Shown: positions 7,860 to 15,945, counted from the stretch's first letter. The stretch is 35,291 nt of DNA from Candidatus Coprenecus pullicola (GCA_018711925.1 DVHR01000060.1:1-35291); one strand, 5' to 3'. Translations and numbers: made by a program. The notes: generated from the letters alone by a model not told the origin.

Positions 7860-8003
7860 AAAATGCAGGCTGTTTTCCAAACACCTGATAAACAAAGCAT
7901 TACAATCAGCACCGCATTTTTCGCGCCGCCACAAGGAGCCGAGAATTGCACCCTCTTTTACAACACGCTGAATATCAGGGCAGTGCAAAACAGCTTGCAT
8001 TTT
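7860..8003. repeat. 144-bp imperfect palindrome between divergent genes
   Basis: The two halves (7860-7931 and 7932-8003) are inverted copies. The outer 30 positions match at 24 of 30, beginning AAAATGCAGGCTGTTTT against AAAATGCAAGCTGTTTT, and similarity fades towards the centre. Both strands therefore start look-alike ORFs (MQAV..., ...NSLHF). It could be a decayed fold-back/MITE-like element. No target-site duplication is clear. Confidence 0.6.
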
Positions 8004-8024
8004 TCACCGATGTTGCTACTTTTG
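7995..8024 (+). promoter_or_regulatory. promoter of the GNAT-Ogt fusion gene
   Basis: TTG (7995-7997), 19 bases, then TACTTTTG (8017-8024), an exact TAnnTTTG. The box ends 21 bases before ATG 8046 and lies inside the longer in-frame ORF, which rules out the upstream start at 7863. Confidence 0.7.
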
Positions 8025-8045
8025 CATACATATTATGGCCGAATT

Positions 8046-9161
8046 ATGACTGACGGAAACAGAACAATAATAGAAACCCCGAGGCTGCTGCTGCGCGAAA
8101 TGACAGCGGCGGACCGGCCGGACCTGTGCATGATACTGCAGGACAAGGAGGTAATGTACGCCTACAACGGTCCGTTCTCCGATGAGGAGGTGAACGGGTG
8201 GCTGGAGCGGCAGACGGGACGGTACAGGGAATGGGGCTACGGCCTCTGGGCAGTGGTGCTGAAGCAGACCGGAGAGATGATAGGCCAGTGCGGAGTGACC
8301 CGGCAGCTGTGGAACGGGGAGGAAATGCTGGAGGTCGGCTATCTGTTCCGGCACTCCCACTGGCATCAGGGCTATGCCACGGAAGCGGCCCGCGCCTGCA
8401 TGGAATACGCCTTCAACGTCCTCGGGGCCTCCGAGGTCTGCTCCATCATCCGGGACAATAACATTCCCTCCCAGCGAGTGGCCCTGCGCAACGGCATGCG
8501 GAAAGCCGAAGGGGTGATGGTAAAGCATTACAGAGGTGCGGAAATGCCCCACTGGCTGTACCTGACGACACGGGAAGAATTCAGCGACACAGACGGACGC
8601 GGCTCCGGAAAGGACAGCAGAATCCTGACGGTACGCTATCAGGCACCCTGCGGAGAAATGCTCCTCGGCTCGCTCTGGGACAGGCTGTGCCTCTGCAGCT
8701 GGACGCATGAGCTGCATCCAGGAAGGGTGGCGAACCGGCTTAGGAGAATACTCAAGGTGGAGTCGGAGGACTGCGGGCAAATAAGCGGCGATACTCCGGG
8801 ACAATCCGCATTTCCTGAAATCCTGCTAAGGACCGTCCGGGAACTGGACGAATATTTCCGCGGTGAGCGGAAGGAGTTCGACATCCCCCTGCTCCTGGCC
8901 GGCAGTGAATTTCAGAAGCGCGTCTGGCAGCAGCTGCGGCACATACCCTACGGACAGACCGTATCCTACGGAGAGCTGGCCGCAGCCATAGGTGCCCCGA
9001 AATCCGTCCGGGCAGTGGCCAATGCCAACGGTGCCAACGCCATCTCCATCATTCTGCCCTGCCACCGCGTCATCGGAAGCGACGGCAGCCTCACCGGCTA
9101 CGGCGGAGGAATCGACACCAAACGCTACCTTTTGGAACTGGAATCCAACAAGACATTATGA
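8046..9161 (+). CDS. GNAT acetyltransferase fused to methylated-DNA-protein cysteine methyltransferase (Ogt)
   Basis: A 371-residue two-domain protein. Residues 1 to about 185 are a RimJ/RimL-like N-acetyltransferase (TPRLLLREMTAAD, GQCGVTRQ, EVGYLFRHSHWHQGYATEAA, NIPSQRVALRNGM). Residues about 195-371 are an O6-alkylguanine-DNA alkyltransferase with N-terminal fold, FQKRVWQQLRHIPYGQTVSY and acceptor motif ILPCHRVIG, followed by GYGGG. It transfers alkyl groups from damaged guanine to its own cysteine. The start at 8046 follows a good promoter. Its stop overlaps the next ATG (ATGA), indicating an operon with the EFR1 gene. What the acetyltransferase half modifies is unknown. Confidence 0.9.
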   Translation: MTDGNRTIIETPRLLLREMTAADRPDLCMILQDKEVMYAYNGPFSDEEVNGWLERQTGRYREWGYGLWAVVLKQTGEMIGQCGVTRQLWNGEEMLEVGYLFRHSHWHQGYATEAARACMEYAFNVLGASEVCSIIRDNNIPSQRVALRNGMRKAEGVMVKHYRGAEMPHWLYLTTREEFSDTDGRGSGKDSRILTVRYQAPCGEMLLGSLWDRLCLCSWTHELHPGRVANRLRRILKVESEDCGQISGDTPGQSAFPEILLRTVRELDEYFRGERKEFDIPLLLAGSEFQKRVWQQLRHIPYGQTVSYGELAAAIGAPKSVRAVANANGANAISIILPCHRVIGSDGSLTGYGGGIDTKRYLLELESNKTL

Positions 9162-10045
9162 ATACGATTACTGCAATCACGGTGATATGCTTTTCACCGA
9201 CACATACTTCAAAGACTATTGCCGAGGCCGTGGCTGCCGGAATGGCCCGTGCCCGTTGCGGCTCGGAAGGAAACGCAGAAGCCTCTGCCTCATGTTCAAT
9301 GCTTGTCAGGACTATAGACCTGACCCTCGACAGGTCCGATGAGCCGATAATCCTGACTTCGGGCGAAACCGTAGTCCTCGGCGCACCGGTCTACGCGGGC
9401 AGGGTCGCACCGGAGGCAGTCCGGCGGCTCAAGCGCATCCAGGTAGCCGCAGGAGCATCCATACCGGCCGTAGTTACGGTGACCTACGGCAACCGGGATT
9501 ATGAGGACGCGCTGGTCGAGCTCTACGACATGGCCCTCTTGCTGGGCCTCACCCCGTTCGCCGCCGGAGCCTTCATCGGAGAGCACAGCTACAGCACTCC
9601 CGGGATGCCCGTGGCCGAGGGCCGTCCCGATTCCATGGACCTGGCCGATGCCAGCATCTTCGGAGGAGAGTGTGCCCGCAAACTGGAAAGCCCGGGAGCA
9701 TTCGCGCCTTTCCACATCAAGGGAAACCGTCCGTACAAAGAGCCTGCACGGCCATCTACCCCAACGGCAGCTTCCCAGCCCCACTCCGGAACTGCCTCAA
9801 CCCCGGCTGTACCCGTGAGCGCCGACGGCTGCCCGCTCTGCGGTGAATGTGCAGCAGTCTGCCCCACCGGAGCCATTGTCCTGGACTCCGGCTCCATGAA
9901 AGTGCTGACAGCCCCCTCCCTCTGCATCCGCTGCTGCGCCTGCGTCAAGGCCTGCCCCGCCGGAATGCGCACCTACAGCACCCCCTTCGCCGCCTTCCTC
10001 CACGAGCACTGCTCCACCCGCCGCGAACCGGAGACATTCCTGTAG
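9158..10045 (+). CDS. EFR1-type flavodoxin/ferredoxin fusion protein
   Basis: A 295-residue redox protein. The N-terminal ~185 residues are flavodoxin-like (VICFSPTHTSKTIAEAVAAG phosphate-loop region, VVLGAPVYAGRV, TVTYGNRDYEDALVEL). After a proline/threonine-rich linker come two 4Fe-4S motifs: CPLCGECAAVCPTG and CIRCCACVKACPAG. This is the plan of EFR1-family proteins, cytoplasmic electron carriers of unknown partner. ATG overlaps the upstream stop by the ATGA arrangement. Confidence 0.9.
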   Translation: MNTITAITVICFSPTHTSKTIAEAVAAGMARARCGSEGNAEASASCSMLVRTIDLTLDRSDEPIILTSGETVVLGAPVYAGRVAPEAVRRLKRIQVAAGASIPAVVTVTYGNRDYEDALVELYDMALLLGLTPFAAGAFIGEHSYSTPGMPVAEGRPDSMDLADASIFGGECARKLESPGAFAPFHIKGNRPYKEPARPSTPTAASQPHSGTASTPAVPVSADGCPLCGECAAVCPTGAIVLDSGSMKVLTAPSLCIRCCACVKACPAGMRTYSTPFAAFLHEHCSTRREPETFL

Positions 10046-10054
10046 ACACAAAAG

Positions 10055-10090
10055 ACCACATCCGCAACCTCCAAGTCCAGCAGATGTGGT
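10055..10090. terminator. hairpin between convergent genes
   Basis: ACCACATC (10055-10062) pairs with GATGTGGT (10083-10090). On the minus strand the stem is followed by CTTTTGTG, so it may end the AlbA_2 gene, whose stop is at its edge. It also sits 10 bases after the EFR1 stop. Confidence 0.4.
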
Positions 10091-10960
10091 TTAGATATGC
10101 TCACACGCATCACACGCATAATAGAGAAAGCCGCGGCTGTCGTGACGGATTCCGACGAGTCTCCAGTGCACGAAGAGCGAGAGCAGATGGATGACCCGAC
10201 GGCGGGGGATGGTCACGAGGCGGCATATCTGCTGGAGGGTCAGGCCGCAAGAGGAAACCGGGGAAGCAGGGGAGACAGAAGTGCAGGAACCGGTACGGGC
10301 TGCAGGCAAGCCGGACTGGGCAAACTGACGGGAGGTACTGCCTGAAGCGGCTGCGATGACGGCGAGCAGTCCCCTTTCCTGTTCCGTGAACGTCACCGAG
10401 ACCGGGTCTTGACGCAACCATGAATCCGAAACCCGGTGTCCGGAACCGGAAGTCTCATATCCGGAGCCAGGGACTCCGTATCCGAGACCCGGCGACATTC
10501 TGCCCGCACTGCCGCCACGGCCATTGTCTGCCTCGCACCGCCACACCCCGATATGCACCGGCGAAGCTAAAATATTCTCATCCGCGATACGCACGTAAGC
10601 CAGTTTCCGCCCGCCCTCCTCCTTCACCATCACCGGCTTGCGCGGGGCAGGCTCCACCGAGGCGATCAGCACGGAACGGCCTTCCGGACGATACACCCGC
10701 ATCTCCACCTCGACCTCCGGGTCACAATAGACCTTTGCTGCAGCCTCCACCATGTACATCTCCTCCTCGCTGCGCACTCCCGCAATACGGCCGTTGTCCT
10801 TGACCCCGATAAGCAGCCTTCCGCCCTCGGTATTGGCAAACGCCGACAGCGACCGCGCAATCTTCCGCGAGTCCGAAACCTCGAACTTGAAATCCTGCCG
10901 GACGTGCTCGCCCTCAGCAATCAAAGACCGTATGAACGACGTATCATCCCGCTGTTTCAT
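10091..10960 (-). CDS. AlbA_2 (Schlafen-like) domain protein with C-terminal winged helix
   Basis: A 289-residue protein. Residues ~15-125 carry the AlbA_2 pattern: E-x-x-x-x-DFKFEVSDSRKIARSLSAFAN, GGRLLIGVKDNGRIAGV, YVRIADEN. Residues ~150-172 are a low-complexity linker of three seven-residue repeats of the type PGSGYET. The C-terminus resembles a winged helix (ICRLVTIPRRRVIHLLSLFV). The family binds nucleic acid or nucleotide; function is not established. It is divergent from another AlbA_2 gene 46 bp away, and a -7 box ends 5 bases before its ATG. Confidence 0.8.
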   Translation of the reverse strand: MKQRDDTSFIRSLIAEGEHVRQDFKFEVSDSRKIARSLSAFANTEGGRLLIGVKDNGRIAGVRSEEEMYMVEAAAKVYCDPEVEVEMRVYRPEGRSVLIASVEPAPRKPVMVKEEGGRKLAYVRIADENILASPVHIGVWRCEADNGRGGSAGRMSPGLGYGVPGSGYETSGSGHRVSDSWLRQDPVSVTFTEQERGLLAVIAAASGSTSRQFAQSGLPAARTGSCTSVSPASPVSSCGLTLQQICRLVTIPRRRVIHLLSLFVHWRLVGIRHDSRGFLYYACDACEHI

Positions 10961-10965
10961 GGCGG

Positions 10966-10973
10966 CAAATTTA
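10966..10973 (-). promoter_or_regulatory. -7 box TAAATTTG, minus strand
   Basis: An exact TAnnTTTG that ends 5 bases before the ATG at 10960, implying a leaderless or nearly leaderless mRNA. Confidence 0.55.
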
Positions 10974-10993
10974 CCATTTTCCTTCTTTATTGC

Positions 10994-11001
10994 TATCTTT
11001 G
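10994..11001 (+). promoter_or_regulatory. -7 box TATCTTTG, plus strand
   Basis: An exact TAnnTTTG that ends 5 bases before ATG 11007. Together with the box at 10966-10973 it forms a back-to-back pair in a 46-bp gap, so the two polymerase footprints must overlap. Confidence 0.6.
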
Positions 11002-11006
11002 TCTAC

Positions 11007-12689
11007 ATGATTAACTACACAAATAAAGATAAGTTATACTCCCTTCTGCTGGACGAACAGATTAGATGTGCCAGAAAGGAAAACCGATATCTGGAATTCA
11101 AATCCAACTATCAGGATGCGGATAGACTCGGACGGTATATCTCCGCACTCTCAAACGGAGCTTGCCTTGACAGACAAGACTTCGGTTATCTCTACTTCGG
11201 GATAGATGACGGAACTCTTGAAATAAAAGGGACCTGTTTCGATGCTTCAAAAGTAAAAGCCAAAGGTAGCCAGGCACTGGAACTATATCTGCGCAGAATG
11301 ATAAGTCCCAAAATAAACTTTTCCATCACAGACTTCTGTTACCATGGTAATAAGAGCCTTAAGATTACAATCTTCAAGATTCCTGCGGCTGTCAATGAAC
11401 CGACGTGCTACATGAACAAGTCCTGGATTAGAGTGGACAGTCATACAACAGAACTCAGCCAATACCCGGAATGGACACGCGCAATCTACAATTCCCGAGT
11501 TGACTGGACGGCAGAATGTATTGAAGGAGCTGATGCCGATGATCTGGACAAAGATGCTGTCCGAATGGCACGGGACGGCTACAGGCAGCGTTTTCCGGAC
11601 TATGCGGAAGCCATACAAGAATGGAGTGACGAGGTCTTTCTGGACAAAGCGGGACTGACGCAGGATGGAAAAATTACACGCACGGCCTTGCTTCTTGTGG
11701 GGAAACCTGAAAAGGCATACAAGCTCCGCCACATCGCGCAGATGAACTGGAAATGCATTCAGGACGATGATACATTCAGCCAGCTGTTCACCATCCCGTT
11801 CATACGGACAACGACTGAGCTTATGCTGAAAATCAGGAACTACCGTTTTAAGATATACCCACATGACTCTCTCATTCCGGCAGAGATATGGAAATACGAT
11901 ACACGCAGTATTCTGGAAGGACTGCACAACTGTATAGCTCATCAAGACTACACTAAAGACGAAAGGATCATAATCACCGAAGAAAAAGACCGGCTGACTT
12001 TCGAAAATGCAGGAGATTTCTTTGACGGCAACTATGAACAGTACGTTCTTGGGACCAAGACACCTAGACGCTACCGCAATCCCTTCTTGATGAAAGCCAT
12101 GGTGAACTTAAAAATGATTGACTCCCAAGGATACGGTATCCACAATCTGTATGTGCGGCAAAAAGAGCGCTACCTGCCCATGCCGGACTATGACGGTACC
12201 GATGACACGCACGTAACTATGCACCTGCCCGGTGCGGTCATAGACGAGAATTACAGTCTGATACTTATGGAGAACCATGACATCAGCCTGACAGAAGCGG
12301 TGTTGTTGGATCAAGTCCAGAAAGGGAAAACTTTAGAAGAAAGTGCAGTCTCCCTGCTGCGTAAAAACGGACTCATCGAGGGCAGAAAACCCAATCTGTT
12401 TGTGGCAAAAAGGGTAGCACAGAAAACAAATCAGAAAGTAGAATACTCAAAGCATAAGGGCCTTGATGCAGAATCTTGCGAAAGCCTGCTGATTAAGTCC
12501 CTGAAAGATCACGGCAGACTTTCCCGTCAGGAAATAGACCGGCTTCTGTGGAATGTCCTCTCTGATCAGCTGAACGACAAACAGAAAAAGGCCAAAATAG
12601 GCAATTTGCTGAGCAAACTCAGATTAAAGAAAATAATAGCCAACACCACCGCCGGCAATCAGTCATCGTGGACTCTTTTGGACAAATAA
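11007..12689 (+). CDS. AlbA_2 domain ATP-binding, RecG-like transcriptional-regulator family protein
   Basis: A 560-residue protein of the COG2865 type. An N-terminal AlbA_2 domain (YLEFKSNYQDADRLGRYISA, GYLYFGIDDGTLEIKGT) is followed by an ATPase-like C-terminal half (LEGLHNCIAHQDYT, RLTFENAGDFFDGNYEQY, DSQGYGIHNLYVRQKE) and a C-terminal winged-helix region. The start at 11007 is set by the -7 box and by the onset of conserved sequence; an 85-residue upstream extension overlaps the divergent gene and is rejected. It is less GC-rich than its neighbours, consistent with acquisition. Some relatives occur in defence loci, but nothing here proves that role. Confidence 0.85.
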   Translation: MINYTNKDKLYSLLLDEQIRCARKENRYLEFKSNYQDADRLGRYISALSNGACLDRQDFGYLYFGIDDGTLEIKGTCFDASKVKAKGSQALELYLRRMISPKINFSITDFCYHGNKSLKITIFKIPAAVNEPTCYMNKSWIRVDSHTTELSQYPEWTRAIYNSRVDWTAECIEGADADDLDKDAVRMARDGYRQRFPDYAEAIQEWSDEVFLDKAGLTQDGKITRTALLLVGKPEKAYKLRHIAQMNWKCIQDDDTFSQLFTIPFIRTTTELMLKIRNYRFKIYPHDSLIPAEIWKYDTRSILEGLHNCIAHQDYTKDERIIITEEKDRLTFENAGDFFDGNYEQYVLGTKTPRRYRNPFLMKAMVNLKMIDSQGYGIHNLYVRQKERYLPMPDYDGTDDTHVTMHLPGAVIDENYSLILMENHDISLTEAVLLDQVQKGKTLEESAVSLLRKNGLIEGRKPNLFVAKRVAQKTNQKVEYSKHKGLDAESCESLLIKSLKDHGRLSRQEIDRLLWNVLSDQLNDKQKKAKIGNLLSKLRLKKIIANTTAGNQSSWTLLDK

Positions 12690-12732
12690 TTTAAGAGCGA
12701 TTTAAGAGCGATTTAAGAGCGATTTAAGAGCG
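12689..12732 (+). repeat. four perfect tandem copies of an 11-bp unit
   Basis: ATTTAAGAGCG is repeated four times without mismatch, starting at the last base of the upstream stop codon. Perfect identity suggests recent slippage expansion and probable copy-number variation between strains. Confidence 0.95.
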
Positions 12733-12775
12733 AACCCGAATTAAATCACTAATAATAAGCAACATACATTTCATC

Positions 12776-13558
12776 ATGATAGAGAAAATACTGGAGCCTT
12801 ACATATCAGAAAAATTCATGAGCGATGCCCGGTACCGCAAGGGGCACATCCGCATAATCAATCCGCTGCCGGGTACTTCCGTGCTCGGCCTGCACATTCC
12901 GGACATGAGGAAAATAGCCGCACGGCTGGCATCGGAAGAAGAACAGGGCGGGGAACTCATCGAACGGTTCGAGGCGGCCCCGGAGCGCAGCCTGTATTAC
13001 GAGGAGTACATGGTGTGGGGCATGATGCTCAACCGGATGAGACTGCCGCTGGAAGAGCGGCTTGACAGACTGCGGGTATTTGTTCCCCATATCGACAACT
13101 GGGCGGTGTGCGACTGTGTCTGCGCCGATGCCAGATGGGCCCGTCCGGACGGCAGGACCTGGGATTTCATCCGGCCGTATCTGTCCTCTGGCCGGGAGTT
13201 CGAAGTCCGCTTCGGCCTCATCCTGTACATGTCGCGGATGATGGAGGAAAGCTCGCTGCCGGAGATATTCAAGATAATGGAAAGTATTGACCTGGAGCAT
13301 ATACATTCTGACTACCGGCAGGGTAAGGTCAGCAGGGACAGCGAGGACCTGTGCCCCGGACTGACGGCAGGCAGACCTCCCTACTACGTCCGCATGGGCA
13401 TGGCATGGCTCATGGCCACAGCCCTGGCAAAGCACCCCGACACCACCCGCAGCCTGCTGGCGCATACCCGCCTGCCCGAAGACGTACTCCGGCTATACGT
13501 CCGCAAGGCCCGCGAGTCCTTCCGCACCCGGGATATACCGCCGTTCCAGACCATTTGA
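12776..13558 (+). CDS. DNA alkylation repair protein (AlkD-like HEAT repeat)
   Basis: A 260-residue all-helical protein of the DNA alkylation repair family, which removes bulky or cationic alkylated bases without base flipping. Supporting blocks are LGLHIPDMRKIA, YYEEYMVWGMMLNRM, HIDNWAVCDCVCADARW, EFEVRFGLILYMS and PYYVRMGMAWLMATAL. The closest promoter signal is TACATTTC just upstream, one mismatch from consensus. It lies 3.6 kb from the Ogt fusion, a second alkylation repair function. Confidence 0.85.
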   Translation: MIEKILEPYISEKFMSDARYRKGHIRIINPLPGTSVLGLHIPDMRKIAARLASEEEQGGELIERFEAAPERSLYYEEYMVWGMMLNRMRLPLEERLDRLRVFVPHIDNWAVCDCVCADARWARPDGRTWDFIRPYLSSGREFEVRFGLILYMSRMMEESSLPEIFKIMESIDLEHIHSDYRQGKVSRDSEDLCPGLTAGRPPYYVRMGMAWLMATALAKHPDTTRSLLAHTRLPEDVLRLYVRKARESFRTRDIPPFQTI

Positions 13559-13612
13559 CACTCCTGACAGGCAATTGCCGATGTTTTCTGCGGTTATTCC
13601 GTCATTTTTCCC

Positions 13613-13620
13613 TAAGTTTG
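13613..13620 (+). promoter_or_regulatory. -7 box TAAGTTTG ahead of rsmA
   Basis: An exact TAnnTTTG ending 8 bases before ATG 13629; it lies inside the longer ORF from 13575 and supports the shorter start. Confidence 0.55.
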
Positions 13621-13628
13621 CATTCTAT

Positions 13629-14429
13629 ATGAAAGTCAGGGCGAAAAAACAGTTAGGACAGCATTTTCTAAACGACGAGGGCATTGCGCACAGGATAGTG
13701 GAATCTCTTTTAGAGATGGATCCACGCGGTGCGGGGTGCTCAGTGCTTGAGGTCGGTCCGGGCATGGGAGTGCTTACGAAATATCTGCTGCAGGAGGAAG
13801 GGCTGGATTTCAGGGCGGTGGAGATAGACGGGGAATCGGTGGAATATCTGATTCAGAACTATCCCTCCATCAGGCCGCGGCTCTACGAGGAAGATTTCCT
13901 GAGAATGGATATCGGGAAAATATTCCCCGGAAAACTGGCTGTCATCGGGAATTTCCCGTACAATATCTCCTCGCAGATATTTTTCAAGATACTGGAGCAC
14001 AAGGACAATATCCCGTTCGCAGTGGGGATGATCCAGAAGGAGGTGGCGGACCGTCTCGCCTCGCCTCCCGGCAACAAGGCCTACGGCATCCTATCGGTGC
14101 TGCTGCAGGCGTGGTACGACATCGAATATCTGTTCACTGTAGAGCCGGGCTCGTTCACCCCTCCCCCGAAGGTACGCTCGGCGGTAATCCGTATAAGACG
14201 CAACGGCAGGACTTCCCTCGGCTGCGACGAGGCCCTGTTCAAGAGGGTGGTCAAGACCTGCTTCAACATGAGACGCAAGACCATACGCAACTCCATAAAG
14301 CCCCTTTTGGGAGAATACTCTCTGACGGATACCGGGTCTCCACTACTGGACATGCGTCCTGAGCAGCTCTCGGTGGAAATGTTCGTGGAACTTACAATAT
14401 TACTGAAAACCAATACTAAAGCCCATTAA
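13629..14429 (+). CDS. rsmA: 16S rRNA (adenine1518/1519-N6)-dimethyltransferase RsmA/KsgA
   Basis: Dimethylates the two adjacent adenines of the 3'-terminal 16S rRNA hairpin during 30S assembly. At 266 residues it has family length. It opens with the hallmark KKQLGQHFLND, has SAM motif VLEVGPGMGVLTKYL and motif IV GNFPYNISSQIFFKIL (NFPYN form), and ends with the helical domain (FNMRRKTIRNSIKPLL). It ends one base before the GH109 gene. Confidence 0.96.
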   Translation: MKVRAKKQLGQHFLNDEGIAHRIVESLLEMDPRGAGCSVLEVGPGMGVLTKYLLQEEGLDFRAVEIDGESVEYLIQNYPSIRPRLYEEDFLRMDIGKIFPGKLAVIGNFPYNISSQIFFKILEHKDNIPFAVGMIQKEVADRLASPPGNKAYGILSVLLQAWYDIEYLFTVEPGSFTPPPKVRSAVIRIRRNGRTSLGCDEALFKRVVKTCFNMRRKTIRNSIKPLLGEYSLTDTGSPLLDMRPEQLSVEMFVELTILLKTNTKAH

Positions 14430-14430
14430 T

Positions 14431-15852
14431 ATGAAACTCGGAAACATCTTTTTCACACTCGCGGTGACTGTGTCAATGCTGATGACGGCATCCTGCGACT
14501 CTGTCAGACACTATGACAGTTCCGTTCCCTATGACATTCAGAATGGAAGAATCGTATTCCAGACACCTCCCAGAGTAGAGGGACAGAAGTCCGTACTCGG
14601 ACTGGCCGTAGAGCCTATGAAAGTCGTGCGCGTAGGCTTCATCGGCCTGGGTATGAGAGGTCCCGGTGCGGTGGAGCGTTTTACCCACATCGAAGGTACT
14701 GAGATCAAGGCTCTCTGCGACCTCTATCCCGAAAGAGCCGCCGCCGCTCAGAAAATCCTGAAAAAGGCCGGTCGTCCACACGCCCAGGAATATAGTGGCG
14801 AGGACGGCTGGAAAGAGCTGTGCCAGAGAGACGACATAGACCTCGTCTACATCGTGACACCCTGGCAGAACCATGTGGAGATGGCCGTATTTGCCATGGA
14901 GATGGGCAAGCACGTGGCCGTAGAGGTTCCTGCAGCCACATCCCTGGCTGAGTGCTGGGAGCTGGTCAACACCGCCGAGCGTACCCAAAGGCACTGCATG
15001 ATGCTGGAGAACTGCGTATACGACTTCTTCGAGATGACAGCCCTCAATATGGCCCAGCAGGGTCTCTTCGGAGAGGTTCTCCACGGAGCCGGCGGCTATA
15101 TCCACAACCTTGAGCCTTTCTGGGACGAATACCAGGGCAACTGGAGACTGGACTTCAACCAGGATCACCGCGGCGATGTATACGCTACTCACGGCTTCGG
15201 TCCCGTATGTCAGGCGATGAACATCCACCGCGGCGACAAGCTGGAGACTCTGGTGGCCTTCGACACCAAGTCCGTCAACGGTACCAAACTGGTACGCGAG
15301 AAGATGGACATGGACACCTGCGCCAACGGCGACTACACCATCACACTGCTGCGTACCGCCAACGGCAAGATGATAGAGATACACCACAACGTCATGACTC
15401 CCCGTCCCTACGACCGCAAATACCAGCTTACCGGAACTGAAGGTTTCGCCAACAAGTATCCGATTGAGGGCTTTGCCTTTGTACCTGAGAACATCGACAC
15501 AGACGAGGTGCCCGACCACGAGGACCTGAGCTCCCACAGTTTCGTCCCGGAAGAAGCCCGTCTAGCCCTGATGGAGAAATACATGCACCCTATCCACCGC
15601 GAAGTGGGCGAGATAGCCAAGAGCGTCGGCGGCCACGGCGGCATGGACTTCGTCATGGACTACCGCCTCGTCTACTGCCTGCGCAACGGCCTGCCTCTGG
15701 ACATGGACGTATATGACGCTGCCGAGTGGTCCTGCGTCGGAGAGCTCGGAGCAGTCTCAATGTTCCACGGCAATATGCCCGTAGAGGTGCCCGACTTCAC
15801 CCGGGGAGACTGGGACAAGACTGACGGCTTCCACTTCGCCTACAAGAAATAA
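14431..15852 (+). CDS. GH109 NAD-dependent glycosidase lipoprotein (alpha-N-acetylgalactosaminidase family)
   Basis: A 473-residue member of the Gfo/Idh/MocA-fold GH109 family, which cleaves terminal alpha-GalNAc using tightly bound NAD+. A lipoprotein signal ends in TASC (C22). The Rossmann loop is GFIGLGMRG around residue 75. Other family blocks are GKHVAVEVPAATS, HCMMLENCVYDFFE, YATHGFGPV, GGHGGMDFVMDYR and LPLDMDVYDAAEW. Predicted at the cell surface or periplasm, probably acting on mucin or host glycans; substrate is inferred from the family. It is probably co-transcribed with rsmA and ends before a strong hairpin. Confidence 0.92.
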   Translation: MKLGNIFFTLAVTVSMLMTASCDSVRHYDSSVPYDIQNGRIVFQTPPRVEGQKSVLGLAVEPMKVVRVGFIGLGMRGPGAVERFTHIEGTEIKALCDLYPERAAAAQKILKKAGRPHAQEYSGEDGWKELCQRDDIDLVYIVTPWQNHVEMAVFAMEMGKHVAVEVPAATSLAECWELVNTAERTQRHCMMLENCVYDFFEMTALNMAQQGLFGEVLHGAGGYIHNLEPFWDEYQGNWRLDFNQDHRGDVYATHGFGPVCQAMNIHRGDKLETLVAFDTKSVNGTKLVREKMDMDTCANGDYTITLLRTANGKMIEIHHNVMTPRPYDRKYQLTGTEGFANKYPIEGFAFVPENIDTDEVPDHEDLSSHSFVPEEARLALMEKYMHPIHREVGEIAKSVGGHGGMDFVMDYRLVYCLRNGLPLDMDVYDAAEWSCVGELGAVSMFHGNMPVEVPDFTRGDWDKTDGFHFAYKK

Positions 15853-15876
15853 TCCGTCTCTCTGAGAAACATACAG

Positions 15877-15918
15877 ACAGCAGCCCCCGCCCGTAGACTC
15901 TGCGGCGGGGGCTGCTGT
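15877..15918 (+). terminator. 15-bp perfect GC-rich terminator hairpin
   Basis: ACAGCAGCCCCCGCC pairs perfectly with GGCGGGGGCTGCTGT around a 12-base loop, 24 bases after the GH109 stop. The following T-run is weak, but stem strength and position support a terminator. Confidence 0.8.
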
Positions 15919-15945
15919 GTACAATACCGTTTCTTGGGAGTCTCA

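Noticed and set aside
7863..8045. N-terminal extension of the GNAT-Ogt protein
   Set aside because: The extension contains the palindrome and the consensus promoter; the GNAT domain begins right after ATG 8046.
2501..10087. Exact 16-mer CAAGTCCAGCAGATGT at 2501 and 10072
   Set aside because: One shared 16-mer in 35 kb is within chance expectation and neither copy has matching context.
10752..11006. 85-residue extension of the plus-strand AlbA_2 protein
   Set aside because: It lies antisense within the divergent AlbA_2 gene and upstream of the -7 box.
10091..13558. A defence island made of AlbA_2 genes and repair genes
   Set aside because: No restriction, toxin, reverse transcriptase or other defence effector is present; the AlbA_2 family alone does not show defence.
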